64,000 nt of DNA. Origin: Catenaria anguillulae PL171 (Eukaryota > Blastocladiomycota > Blastocladiomycetes > Blastocladiales > Catenariaceae). The stretch spans positions 143,643-207,642 of the forward strand of contig MCFL01000044.1 in the NCBI GenBank assembly GCA_002102555.1. Reading direction: 5' to 3'. The notes under the pieces were generated by a model, which saw only the letters and a program-made list of their open reading frames with translations, was not told the DNA's origin and ran no database searches. Positions 10,143 to 19,933 of the stretch are shown here, piece by piece. Position 1 is the stretch's first letter, and each line of letters starts with the position of its first letter. The translations under genes and the position numbers were made by a program.

Positions 10143-11230
10143 GATGGGCAAGTGGATGGATACGGTCCGTCTAGGTCTAGTGTATAGTGTGTGGGAATGA
10201 GTGATGGGATCGGACCTGCCAACGTCTATCAAAGCGAAGGCAGCCGGATCAGCTGAGGTGGTTGGACTTCAGTTGGGGGAATCGAGAATGGGTTCGGGAA
10301 GTCCTTTTGTACTCTCGGTATTCCCATGGAAGGGGGAACTGATAGAAGCTTGTGAACCCAGGCAATCACCCACTCACGACGGTTGCTGACCACCATATAC
10401 TTTGATTGAGTTGATTGTCTTGGGGCACCTGTAACGCGACCATTCAACCTGGGTGTAAAATCAGACGACTTGTCACCAACGAGTGTCTGCGGATCCGGAT
10501 GGCGTTGGCGTTGGCGTGATTTTGCGTTTTGCATGTGGGGCCATGTGAGTTGGTTTGGTTCAAGATTTGGATGTCGCTCGAAATATATACACTGCGACGG
10601 TCATGCGGAATTCAGGGATCAGATTCAGATTTGCGCACAGCGGTGCCGTCATCAGCAGTCTGTGCCGGTCCATGTGTTGATGTTCTGCGAAGATGTGTGC
10701 GACTGGTGCTGGAAAACGGTGGGAGTCATCGCTGAGGGATATCATGCCCATATGCTCAGTCGATTATGAATGGTACTTAACGGAATACAGCTCGTGCAAT
10801 CAGGCTGGAAACAATCGATAAGTCGGAGGTTGTGGTCTCCGACTTCCTTCCTGGACGCGGTGTGGCCACAAAGTGCACGTGTGAGGCGCTGGGAGCGCTG
10901 GGTCCAAAAATGAGGCAAATCAAAACACGTCCAAGCTTAGATTCAGTCAAGATCTTGTGAGACGTGCCCCCTTTGCGACCGATGGTGTCATTTTCGAGAC
11001 AAAAGTGAATGGACATACGACAACAAGGGAACCTGTGTCCGTTCCCGGCCAGCGTCTCATTGAGCAGATAACCACTGCGCAACTTGACAGGGTGGAGCGC
11101 CGGCCGTGACGAAAAGGATTGCTGGGGCATGTTGGAGCATGTCAAGTGCCGCTGGCTGGCTGCTAGCAAAAGCTCTCTGCCGACCCACTCAGACTCTGAC
11201 CACTACCGCGAAGATCGTGCCTTCAAATTA
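10143..11230. other. Intergenic 1.1 kb, no supported gene
   Basis: Several short frames occur on both strands, the longest being 130 codons on the minus strand at 10777-11169. None shows a family motif. The stretch includes the promoter side of the secreted protein and the 3' flank of the tRNA gene. Confidence 0.5.
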
Positions 11231-11302
11231 TGGAGCTTGCGGGGTTCGAACCCGCGGCTTCTCGCATGCAAAGCGAGCACTCTACCACTGAGTTAAAGCC
11301 CC
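11231..11302 (-). tRNA. tRNA-Ala (anticodon UGC)
   Basis: The minus strand folds into a 72-nt cloverleaf. The acceptor arm GGGGCTT pairs with AAGCTCC with one G-T pair. An A-box-like TAACTCAGTGG follows, then the anticodon stem CTCGC/GCGAG with loop TTTGCAT, so anticodon TGC, and a B-box-type T-arm around GGTTCGAACC. There is no intron and no encoded CCA. The first 12 nt of the tRNA lie inside the left target-site duplication of the adjoining LINE, yet the gene is intact. The nearest run of four T downstream is about 60 nt away, which is unusually far for a Pol III terminator. Confidence 0.95.
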
Positions 11303-11307
11303 TTGAA
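11291..11307 (+). repeat. LINE target-site duplication, left copy
   Basis: The 17 bases agttaaagccccttgaa cover tRNA-Ala nucleotides 1-12 plus five bases upstream of the tRNA. The same 17 bases recur exactly at 19523-19539 beyond the element's 3' end. Confidence 0.93.
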
Positions 11308-11432
11308 AAAATTGAAAGAAGCGCCAAAATAGGCAATACTGACAATATCGCTACGAAACCCTGCGCAATCGAATCAGCGCCCCAACTTACCTACCCTGTC
11401 AAAATATCAAGTCAAACGGACGATTTTCGGCC

Positions 11433-13406
11433 ATGACCGACCCGTCCGCCACCCAAACAATGGGTGATCCGCCTCGCCCCCCGCCTGATCAACAGGCCAA
11501 AACCCCCGATATTGTCACTGCCCCCGCCCGCTCTGCCGCCCCCCGCCCCGCTCCCCTCCGCTTTGCCGCTCCGGCCGACGACGACGACAAGATGGACGAA
11601 GACGTCCCGACTCCGACCCGCCCTACCGCTAACCAACGTTTCTTTGCTTCCTGCCTCCTGGCCAACATGCCTGGTACGTCCCGCGCCGAAAAGCTGAACA
11701 CCGCTCGCTTCCAGTACCATACTGGGGCTTTCGAAAAGTCCGCTTGTAACTTTAGCATCCCTCGGGTTTTTGCTGAGGGGGTACGTCAACCGGATCTCGA
11801 ATCCATTGTGATCGAGTTTTACACTGGTGAGGGCCGTGACGACGCGGTCCAACACGCCCGCCCGCTTCATGGATCCGAGGGTGTCACCACCATCCTCGAA
11901 ATGTACACCCCGCCTACTGTTGCCCCGATCACCCAGGTCTCGGCTATTTACTTGTACGACGCCCCTGCTGGCATCGTTCCGGCTGCCATTGCTGCTCGCT
12001 TGGCGGAGAAGCTCCCGCCCACTGCTCGCGTCAAGGTGTTCGCACCAGACGTCTACGACCGCTTCTACGGGGTGTGGAGGGCCGAGATCGTCTCGCCTGA
12101 CCACGCCGCAATCTCGTCTCGCTTGCTTTGCCTTGGCGGCATCACTGTCGCCGACCACCTGCTCCGGATCGCGGGCACGTTCCACGCCGCCCGCAACTGC
12201 CGCCGCACAGACCGCGACACCATGCTCCACCTGTACGGTATCCCTGCCGGTGCCACTGCCATTCTGATTGGCAAGGCGCTTCAGAATGCTGGTCTCTCTG
12301 CGTCCGCCTGGCGCATTGAGTTGAACAAGGATGGCAAGAAATTGTCACGTGCGGTGGTCGTTTTTCCGTCTGCTGACGCTGCAGAGGCAGCCACGCATGT
12401 CAAGGTTAGGTACACTTGGCATGACCTCGATGTCGCGCTTGTGTGGGCTCCGGCCAGCACCCCTCTGTGTTTCGCCTGCCACAAAAGTGGCCACGCCGCA
12501 GCAACCTGCCCCCGCAGCCGCTCACTCCGTGCAGCTCAGCAGTCCCGCAAGACAATCCGCGATGCTCTCTCCTCTGCTCCCGCCCACACCTCAATCATTC
12601 CCATCCGCTCCCTTGCCCCCTCTCTTGTCCGCCCCGGCATGTCCTTCCGTGATGCTGCCTCCGCCTCTAACCCCGACTTCCCTGCCCTCGACTCTGCCCG
12701 TCCTGCTCCTGCCAAATCCTCACTTTCAGCGCCGCAAAACACCACTCCCTCCTCGCAAGAAATCCTTCTCCTCCACCAAAAGATTGATGACATCAGCTCC
12801 GAGGTGACCACACTCAAATCTCGCCCTGGCCCAGGCACCACGGCCCCGGCCGCGCCTGCTCTCACGCTCTCTGATGTCAAAGACCTTCTCACTGACACTC
12901 TGAAACCGGTTCTCCAGGACCTCGCGCGCTTCCAAAAGCAGCAGTTCAAGCTGATCGAGGCAGTGACTGCACTGCAAAACGAGCGGGCTCGGTTCAACCA
13001 GATGCTCGTTTCCGCGGCGCAAGAAGAAACTGTCGCACTTGCCCCCAACACCCGCGGAGCGGTGAAGCGCGCAAAGCTCAACGACTCGGCGGCGTCCTCC
13101 TCGTCCGCCACGTCAAGGGCTCCTCCGCTGTCCCAAAACCAACTGGCGGCAGTCGCACAGCTCACGGCATCCACGACCATGGAACACCAAGTTCGATTCT
13201 TGGAATCCATGCAGGCAAGCATCCAAACGAGCCTGCAAAAGACCATGCACTTCTTTGCCAGCAGCCTCGCCCAGCACATGGGCCGCGAGCTCCCAGTCCC
13301 TATCATCGAGCTGACGGCACCCGACTTTGACCCTCATCTTGTGGTTGACGCAGCTAGCGGGCCTGCCAATCACGAAGTCCCCGTCCTCCCCAACTACCAA
13401 CAATGA
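11433..13406 (+). CDS. LINE ORF1 protein with CCHC zinc knuckle
   Basis: 657 residues from the ATG at 11433. The first 70 residues are Pro/Ala-rich and disordered. A folded region (about residues 75-330) resembles the RNA-binding half of LINE ORF1 proteins. A single CCHC knuckle, CFACHKSGHAAATC (C-x2-C-x4-H-x4-C), sits near residue 347. A Ser/Pro-rich linker follows, then a helical stretch near residues 435-530 (EILLLHQKIDDISSEVTTLK) likely to form a coiled coil for multimerisation. It is expected to coat the element RNA as a ribonucleoprotein. Its TGA stop overlaps the ORF2 start codon in the sequence ATGA. Confidence 0.88.
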   Translation: MTDPSATQTMGDPPRPPPDQQAKTPDIVTAPARSAAPRPAPLRFAAPADDDDKMDEDVPTPTRPTANQRFFASCLLANMPGTSRAEKLNTARFQYHTGAFEKSACNFSIPRVFAEGVRQPDLESIVIEFYTGEGRDDAVQHARPLHGSEGVTTILEMYTPPTVAPITQVSAIYLYDAPAGIVPAAIAARLAEKLPPTARVKVFAPDVYDRFYGVWRAEIVSPDHAAISSRLLCLGGITVADHLLRIAGTFHAARNCRRTDRDTMLHLYGIPAGATAILIGKALQNAGLSASAWRIELNKDGKKLSRAVVVFPSADAAEAATHVKVRYTWHDLDVALVWAPASTPLCFACHKSGHAAATCPRSRSLRAAQQSRKTIRDALSSAPAHTSIIPIRSLAPSLVRPGMSFRDAASASNPDFPALDSARPAPAKSSLSAPQNTTPSSQEILLLHQKIDDISSEVTTLKSRPGPGTTAPAAPALTLSDVKDLLTDTLKPVLQDLARFQKQQFKLIEAVTALQNERARFNQMLVSAAQEETVALAPNTRGAVKRAKLNDSAASSSSATSRAPPLSQNQLAAVAQLTASTTMEHQVRFLESMQASIQTSLQKTMHFFASSLAQHMGRELPVPIIELTAPDFDPHLVVDAASGPANHEVPVLPNYQQ

Positions 13407-16400
13407 GTAACGACCGACAACCACCACCACCCATACCCCCGATACCCAATCCATCACCTTCCTTCCGCATCAATCTCGCCGTCGCCAACTGCAGGGGTGT
13501 ACAGAGTGCTGCTGCAAGCGGCAAACTGTTCTCGCTCCTGGATTGGATGCGCGGCGGGCTTGATGTGGACATTTCCTTCCTCAACGAAACCAAAGCCTCT
13601 CAAACCTCGCTCAAGCGTGCTACCCAGTACACTGACCTACCTTTCACCTTCTTTTCTACTGTTGATACCCTACACACAATGGGCAGCGGCGCCGCCATCG
13701 CGGTCCGTAACTCATTGTGTTGTTTTCTAGATCCTCCTCAATTCCTTGTAGGCTACGCCGTCCATCTTCCTCTTCGCCTCGCGACCGGCAGTCGATTGCA
13801 CCTTATATCCATCTACCTCTCGCCCGACAGCGGCCGGCACGTTCCCAAGTCCTACCTTCCGACTCACCTCCAATCTCGCCTGCCTGCTTCGGTTCTGCTG
13901 ACCAAGGCATTGTCCATCTTCATCTCGGACGTGTGTACTCGCGCTCGTGATGCTGGCGACCATGTCGTGGTTGGTGGTGACTGGAACTGCAGTGACGGAT
14001 CACCCCGTGCAGCCCTGGTCCAGAAACTCGAGACTCGTCACCACCTTGTTGATGTTGCTGAGGCGTTTGGCGACATGCAACCTACCCACGACCGCAACCG
14101 ACTTGACCGGATTCTGATTGATGAAGGTCTTGCTCACTATTTCAATGGGTACGCTGTCACGTGGCCCGCCGACGTGCCCGACAACCCGCTCATGGGTCTC
14201 GACCATGCAATCATCTCGGCGCGCACGAGTTTGGGTACCCTTCTCGACCGCGAGCTGATTCGCAAGATGGAGTCGTGCGCAAAGGCGGCGCAGCGGCAGG
14301 TCCTGGATTTGCCCGAGTGCACGCCGAGGATGTGGGAAGCGTATCAGGGCGAGTGTGCGCGGGCAGTGACCGAGGCAGACGTGCTCGACATTATTGCGCG
14401 AGGTACACCAGAGTCGCTGGACGCAGCTCAGGTTGCTTGGCACAAGGTGTTGATCGATTCGGCCAAGGCCAAGCTCAAGCACCGCAAGGCTGGCGGCAAG
14501 ACCCCGTTCACGGAGCCGCGCCGCAACACGCCCAACTCGCCCGAGGGTTATCATATCCTCAAGCTCGACAAATGGCGAAAGCAAGGGTACAAGCTGCCAG
14601 GCCCGCAAGGTACGTTTTCCCGTCTCACTGAGCTTGGCATTGACCCGCCCGGCTCGACCGAGTCTGAGTGCGCAAAGTACTACGCGCGCGCTCGGCAGGC
14701 GCTATCCACGATTGTCCTGGTTCGTGACCAAGCAAAGCTCTCGGAAAAGATCGCCGCGGCCGTGAAAAGCCGCTTCGAGGCTGCTCCGCACGCCATTGCT
14801 GACCTTGTTCGCCGGATCTTTGACCGCACTCGACCTGTCTCGGCCGTTGACTCGGTCCGGGATGGCGACCGTCTGTCGTTCGACCCGGACGACATCATCA
14901 CCCAGATTGCTGTGCTCATGTCTGTCAGCTTCAAGGGTGAAGTGTTTGACCCCGAGGGGTTCGATGCCTATTGGACTGAAGCGTGGTCGCCCAAGTCGCA
15001 CGACAAGATTCCGCCCGAGGCGTGGGCGGGTGTCATGGTCGCTATCACGGTCGAGGAACTGCGGGCGGCGCTGAGCTCGGCGGGCGTCGACAAGGCACCT
15101 GGCGTGAGTCAAATCACGATGCGCATGATTCGCGAATCGGGCCCAGAGTGTCTTGAGGTGCTTGCCGCTTTGTGCACTGCGTGCTTGCATCAGAAACGGG
15201 TGCCGGAGGCGTGGAAAGAGGGCTCGATCTACCTGTTGCCCAAGTCCGAGGAGGGATTTGTTGGGTTGACGGAGGGGATGCGGCCAATTACGTTGCTCGA
15301 GTGTGCCAGCAAGCTTCTTATGAAGGTGCTGTTGACTCGTATATACAAGGTCATGCTGTCATATCCAGTGTTGGAGGGTGCCTGTCACTCCACCTTGCCG
15401 GGGACTGACGCATCGACCCCGATCTCGATCCTGCACGCTGCCTTTGAACAGCAGTGGGCGCAAGGGTACGTTCCGGAACACGCTGCCGGCAAGGGCCAGC
15501 TCTTTGCGTTTTTCGAGGACAAGTCCAAGGCCTTTGATTCAGTTCCGCACGAGGCACTGCGGCTTGCTCTCCGGCGTATCAACATGCCCGAATCGTTTGT
15601 GTCGTTCTATTGCGATGGGTACTTGGCAGGCCGGGTTGCGCGAGTGATCACGTCGTACGGACTTTCTGATCCCGTGCCGATTGAGCGAGGTGTGCCGCAA
15701 GGCGCCGTTGAATCGCCGCTGATGTGGGCCATTTTCTACGATGTGCTCTTGTCGGCGGTGAACACTGACCCCTCCATTCTCGGAGTTACGATCACGGCCC
15801 AAACCAACCTCGTCTCTGTAGGTGACCCGCGCAAGCAAAAGGACACGGGTAAGCTCCTCGGCCGGATCCGCCTGGCCGGCATGGCGTTTGTTGACGACGC
15901 CGTCTTCCTCGCCACCACGCGCGCCGACATGGACCGAATATTGCGGCGTGTTGAGCAGTTCAACGACATGACCAACGTCCGATCCAACCCAAAGAAGGGG
16001 GCGGTTTGGATTTTGCACGGGGCGGACAAGGACGAGAGCGACCCGTTTACCATTCACGGTCAAGACATTCCGCGGGTGAATGACATGACCTCGTTTCGGT
16101 ATTTGGGCATCTGGGTGGACCACCGTTTCCGCGGTACCAGCGCTCGCAAGTCCATGTTGGATGTGTTTCGGCGGTGCATCCCGCTGCTGAGACGCAAGGC
16201 AGTGACGGGTAAGATGGCAGTGTGGCTTCTTAACGTCGTTGTTTTCCCTAGCGCCCTGTACCGGACGCTTGGTTTTGTCCCGACGCCCACAACGCTCAAC
16301 TTGTGCAATGCCATGGCCACGGGTCTCGTCAAGCGCAAGCTTGGCTTGCCCGTCAACCACCCCACCGCCTCTCTGCACCACAAGTCAACAGTCGGCCTGC

Positions 16401-19267
16401 TCTCCTTTCCCGACCTTGTCCTTGCTGCCCGCCTCACCGACATTCTCACCGCGCTCAACGATGACCACCCGCGCAGTGTTGCCATCAAAGCGTCCCTGTG
16501 CTTGCTACAGCACAACCTTGCCCTCCCTTTCTGCCCTCTCTCACACCCGCTGCCTGTCACAGTTGCTCGCAGTCGCTGCTGGTTTGGCAATCTCCTTCCT
16601 CTGATGCATGCCCGCCGCCTCTCTGTCTCGGACTCGACGGGTTCGTTTTTCCTTCCCTTTGCGCCCGGTGTGCCCTCCTCCCCTACTACGCATGACCCTT
16701 GGGGCGGCGCCTCTGTTCCTCTTGTGTCGATTCTTCCCATAGACACATACTCGGCTGCCGTCAAGTACTTTCGAAACCACAAGCTCAAGTACATGCACGA
16801 CCTTCTCGACAAGGTGGGCGTTCCTGCCGACTATGCCGAGTTTGGTCATGCCCGCGTGCACATGGCGATCAGTACCAAACTTGCCGTGCACACTGCCGGC
16901 GGCGTTGAGAAGGATGTGGCTGCGTTCCTCGTTGATGCTCTCTTTCGCTTACCCTCGTCTTTTTCGTCTCACTCGTTCCCTGCCCCATACACCCCGACCG
17001 ATCACTCCCTTTGTCCTTCCTTTTTGCTTAAATCCCCAACCCTTGCCTCGCCCGATCTTTTCTCTCTCCCGGGCCTTCCCCCATTTGACCTAGAGTCTCT
17101 CGACGTTGACGTCGTTCTCGCATTTTGTTCTCGTGTTTTTCTCCTCTCGCCGCCCACAGTCGACGCCTGTGACGTTGTCTCGTGCCCTTTTGACCTTGTG
17201 CCCGATTTTCTTTCCACCCTTGACCGCCCGCGCCCGCTCATTGCGTACACGGACGGCTCGCTTTTCGATCCTCCCAGCCCCCTCTTTTCAATTGATACCC
17301 CTCTTGACAAGTCTGCTCGTGCGTCTGGGTCGGCGGCCTACTTTCCCGAGCTCGGCTTTTCCTGCCGTGTCCGACTCCCTCCAGGCGCACATTCGTCCAC
17401 GCGCGCTGAGGTGTGGGCCATCCTCCTTGCAATTGCATCGGTACCCATCTCGGCTCACGTGCACATTTTCACCGACTCGAAGGCAGCTGTCGCCCAGTTC
17501 CGCCGTCAGGTCTCGTCCCCCGCATTTCCGTCTCCCCCTCTTCCGCGCTGTCGTGTCCGGTCTCCGTTTTGCCAAGAATGGGCGGCCGTCCGCTTCGTCA
17601 TTGCTCACCGCAGGCTCTCTGTCAGTGTCAGCTGGGTCAAGGGTCACTCTGACGACACAGCTGACCCGCACCGGGTCCACAATGACATGGCCGATGCGCT
17701 TGCAAAGTCGGCGGCGACTGATCTTTCTTCATCCTTCATTTCTCCGCACCTTCTTGCCTCATCCGACCTTCCCTTTTCGCTCGCTTTCGGCTCGTGCAAA
17801 AGCGGCACCGACATGCTCGTTCGCTCCACGGCCGAGCCTGTCGTTGTCGTCAATGGGCAGCGCCACCGCGTTCGCCACATTCAACCACGCGTCCCTGCCG
17901 CCCGTTTGCGTCCTGACTTGACCTCCCTTTCCCGTGTGCAATCCCAAGAACTACTTACTCCCACCCATTTTGTTCTCCCCCCTCCCCATCCAGGGTCCGA
18001 TTCCTCACCAGACTTTCTCTCAACAAACCCGCCTCACCCATCGCTCACGGCCCGTATCGTCAGCCACGACCCCCGCCGTTTCATTCTCTTCCACTCCCAA
18101 GTCCGCGCCCACTACCAGCTCCGCGATGCCGCTCCTCACATCGACTGGTCAGTTGTTCACCCCGCCGCGTCCGAATGCGCCTTGCACGACGGTCGCTGCG
18201 CGGGTGATCTCTACTCTTCTACTGCGTCCAACACTGTGCTCTCGCGGCGCATCAAGGTTCGCACCAACAGCCTTCCCACCCGACTCCTCAACTTTACCCG
18301 CCGGCCGGATAAGTACCACGAAGGTCCCTGGTGTCCGCGCTGCCCGCTGGCCGACGTAGCTTACTTTGACGACTCTGTGCACTGGCTCGAGTGCCCTGCA
18401 GGAGAGGAAGACCGCGCGGCGGCACAGGCCCTTGCAGTCGGTGCAGTCGCGTCGCTCTTGTCCACGTTCACGACCAAGCCGATCCGTCGCATGGCGCTTG
18501 CGCACCGGCTGGTTGGCCTCTGGCTCAAAGACACCTCCTCGCTCCGCCTCGCTGCTGGCTGCCTCGTCACGACCCAAGTGATCGACCTACTCCGCCCGAT
18601 CAGCACGCGCCTCAAGTCCCCTGTTGCGCGCGTCGCCGGCCTCCTCCTCTCGCCCGTCTCTTACATTCTGTTCGAGCACGTGTGGGAGAGGCACACCAAG
18701 GCCATCTACTCCTTTTACCCCGATCCAAACTCGCCCGAGAGCAAGGAAGCGTTGCGGCTTGCGTGGGAAGCACATGTTGCCATGCTCCCGCCCCAAGACC
18801 CGCCGCGGCTGGCGGCGACAGACGCGGTGGTGCCTCGCAAGCGGCACTCCAAGTACGACGGATACGTGCCAGTCTACCACCCCACGCCCACGTCCCGGTT
18901 TCGCCTGCCCCCAGACATGCCCATGGCCGACCCGCCCCCGTTTGTTGCCCCCGCCCCGCCTCTTCCACCACCGGCCCAGTTGCGAAAGCAACCCAAGCGG
19001 CTTCCCTACAAGATGGTTGCGGCGCTGCCGTCTTCGCTCCCGGCCCCTCTCGATCCTCCTCTGCCCCTTCCGTCCATCTTTTGCCTGGCGTGTTTGACGC
19101 CATACTCCCACCACCTCGACACCCATCACCCGATTCCTCACCGCTGGCGCGGCGTCGCCATTTCCAAGTTCCTTTGCCCTGTTGGTCGCCACGACCATAC
19201 CTGTCTTGCTGCCGACGATGCCGCCTCACGGTGGCTTCTGTCTGGTATTGCTCCTCCCTTTGCGTAG
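13403..19267 (+). CDS. LINE ORF2 polyprotein: endonuclease, reverse transcriptase, RNase H
   Basis: 1954 residues in one frame. The N-terminal AP-type endonuclease shows NETK (near residue 61), GGDWNCS (near 191), LDRILID (near 234) and LDHAIIS (near 265). The reverse transcriptase shows EAWKEGSIYLLPK, DKSKAFDSVPHEAL (near 702), RGVPQGAVESPL and the catalytic FVDDAVFLA (near 828). RNase H follows with YTDGS (near 1281), the RAE glutamate, FTDSKAAV and HNDMADALAK (near 1426), so all acidic residues are present. A C-terminal WCPRCP...HWLEC zinc motif lies near residue 1643. The protein nicks the target and primes reverse transcription from it. Translation probably relies on termination-reinitiation at the ATGA overlap. 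Confidence 0.93.
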   Translation: MSNDRQPPPPIPPIPNPSPSFRINLAVANCRGVQSAAASGKLFSLLDWMRGGLDVDISFLNETKASQTSLKRATQYTDLPFTFFSTVDTLHTMGSGAAIAVRNSLCCFLDPPQFLVGYAVHLPLRLATGSRLHLISIYLSPDSGRHVPKSYLPTHLQSRLPASVLLTKALSIFISDVCTRARDAGDHVVVGGDWNCSDGSPRAALVQKLETRHHLVDVAEAFGDMQPTHDRNRLDRILIDEGLAHYFNGYAVTWPADVPDNPLMGLDHAIISARTSLGTLLDRELIRKMESCAKAAQRQVLDLPECTPRMWEAYQGECARAVTEADVLDIIARGTPESLDAAQVAWHKVLIDSAKAKLKHRKAGGKTPFTEPRRNTPNSPEGYHILKLDKWRKQGYKLPGPQGTFSRLTELGIDPPGSTESECAKYYARARQALSTIVLVRDQAKLSEKIAAAVKSRFEAAPHAIADLVRRIFDRTRPVSAVDSVRDGDRLSFDPDDIITQIAVLMSVSFKGEVFDPEGFDAYWTEAWSPKSHDKIPPEAWAGVMVAITVEELRAALSSAGVDKAPGVSQITMRMIRESGPECLEVLAALCTACLHQKRVPEAWKEGSIYLLPKSEEGFVGLTEGMRPITLLECASKLLMKVLLTRIYKVMLSYPVLEGACHSTLPGTDASTPISILHAAFEQQWAQGYVPEHAAGKGQLFAFFEDKSKAFDSVPHEALRLALRRINMPESFVSFYCDGYLAGRVARVITSYGLSDPVPIERGVPQGAVESPLMWAIFYDVLLSAVNTDPSILGVTITAQTNLVSVGDPRKQKDTGKLLGRIRLAGMAFVDDAVFLATTRADMDRILRRVEQFNDMTNVRSNPKKGAVWILHGADKDESDPFTIHGQDIPRVNDMTSFRYLGIWVDHRFRGTSARKSMLDVFRRCIPLLRRKAVTGKMAVWLLNVVVFPSALYRTLGFVPTPTTLNLCNAMATGLVKRKLGLPVNHPTASLHHKSTVGLLSFPDLVLAARLTDILTALNDDHPRSVAIKASLCLLQHNLALPFCPLSHPLPVTVARSRCWFGNLLPLMHARRLSVSDSTGSFFLPFAPGVPSSPTTHDPWGGASVPLVSILPIDTYSAAVKYFRNHKLKYMHDLLDKVGVPADYAEFGHARVHMAISTKLAVHTAGGVEKDVAAFLVDALFRLPSSFSSHSFPAPYTPTDHSLCPSFLLKSPTLASPDLFSLPGLPPFDLESLDVDVVLAFCSRVFLLSPPTVDACDVVSCPFDLVPDFLSTLDRPRPLIAYTDGSLFDPPSPLFSIDTPLDKSARASGSAAYFPELGFSCRVRLPPGAHSSTRAEVWAILLAIASVPISAHVHIFTDSKAAVAQFRRQVSSPAFPSPPLPRCRVRSPFCQEWAAVRFVIAHRRLSVSVSWVKGHSDDTADPHRVHNDMADALAKSAATDLSSSFISPHLLASSDLPFSLAFGSCKSGTDMLVRSTAEPVVVVNGQRHRVRHIQPRVPAARLRPDLTSLSRVQSQELLTPTHFVLPPPHPGSDSSPDFLSTNPPHPSLTARIVSHDPRRFILFHSQVRAHYQLRDAAPHIDWSVVHPAASECALHDGRCAGDLYSSTASNTVLSRRIKVRTNSLPTRLLNFTRRPDKYHEGPWCPRCPLADVAYFDDSVHWLECPAGEEDRAAAQALAVGAVASLLSTFTTKPIRRMALAHRLVGLWLKDTSSLRLAAGCLVTTQVIDLLRPISTRLKSPVARVAGLLLSPVSYILFEHVWERHTKAIYSFYPDPNSPESKEALRLAWEAHVAMLPPQDPPRLAATDAVVPRKRHSKYDGYVPVYHPTPTSRFRLPPDMPMADPPPFVAPAPPLPPPAQLRKQPKRLPYKMVAALPSSLPAPLDPPLPLPSIFCLACLTPYSHHLDTHHPIPHRWRGVAISKFLCPVGRHDHTCLAADDAASRWLLSGIAPPFA

Positions 19268-19522
19268 TCGTCAGCTGACACTGCGCTCAAGGCACGCGGC
19301 CGCGTGATTCCAAGGTCGCGTGCACTCTGGTGTATTGGGTTGGTGCCTTTCCTTGCAATGCCCAACAACATGCCTTCCGCGCGATTGGTCAGCACACCAC
19401 TTTTGGCTCGATCTGAACCTCCGTATTGGCGTTGGGTGCATACAGTGTTTGGTCCTGATTTGTTGTTGTAATTTTTTCTCGCACGTGAGTCTGAATTCCT
19501 CAATTTCAATACAATACCGATA

Positions 19523-19539
19523 AGTTAAAGCCCCTTGAA
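19523..19539 (+). repeat. LINE target-site duplication, right copy
   Basis: An exact 17-base match to 11291-11307. It leaves a 12-nt relic of the tRNA 5' end on the far side of the element, followed by what was originally the sequence upstream of the tRNA gene. Confidence 0.93.
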
Positions 19540-19933
19540 CACCCAATTCCGCCATGTCTTATGGCCCGGCGGCCTTGATGAAGGTCGAAAATGGGCAAGA
19601 TGACTGCACTTGCCCCTGCTTGCCCCTGCTGGTTGTCGCGCTGGTGCAACTCTTTGGGCACCTGAATTGAGGTTTCCAATGATTTGGACAAGCGAGGGAG
19701 CGTGTGAGATACTGGTTTGCTTTGGCGCCCCAAGACCCCCAAGACACGGATGGGAGCCAGTGGAGCAGCGATGTGGACGGAAATGGTAAGAATCAATAAT
19801 TGAATACATAGAGAGACACTCTGTCGAAGCGAAATCAAGCGCGGGACTGAGGAGAACACAAAAAAAAAGAGCCGGAAAGAGTACAGTTTGGTGGAAAGCA
19901 CACACTCGAAAGAATCACACATCCACACCGAAC
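19540..19933. other. Intergenic, original upstream flank of tRNA-Ala
   Basis: No gene is seen. The repeated phrase tgcccctgct occurs near 19610, and an A-run near 19860. Before the LINE inserted, this would have been the 5' flank of the tRNA gene and the 3' flank of SMC6. Confidence 0.5.

Larger units (their letters stand above)
11308..19522 (+). mobile_element. Full-length non-LTR retrotransposon (LINE; Tad/I-like architecture)
   Basis: This 8215-bp element has a 125-bp 5' leader, ORF1 (zinc knuckle), an overlapping ORF2 (apurinic endonuclease, reverse transcriptase, RNase H, C-terminal zinc motif) and a 255-bp 3' tail. It has no long terminal repeats, and a perfect 17-bp target-site duplication brackets it. 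The 3' end is not a poly(A) run; it finishes in caatttcaatacaataccgata. Both ORFs are open, so the insertion looks young and possibly competent. The order EN-RT-RNase H with a CCHC ORF1 is that of Tad1 and I-superfamily LINEs. The exact clade was not tested. It lies head-to-head with tRNA-Ala. Confidence 0.93.

Noticed and set aside
10777-11169. Minus-strand 130-codon frame with an IGRKGG motif resembling a KH loop
   Set aside because: The motif is isolated and the surrounding residues do not fit a KH fold. There is no further support.
18391-19278. Plus-strand frame of 295 codons at the end of the LINE
   Set aside because: It overlaps the C-terminal part of ORF2 in another frame, and ORF2 keeps conserved motifs there.
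19523-19534. Possible second tRNA gene at the right end of the LINE
   Set aside because: Only 12 nt of tRNA 5' sequence are present. It is the right target-site duplication, not a gene.
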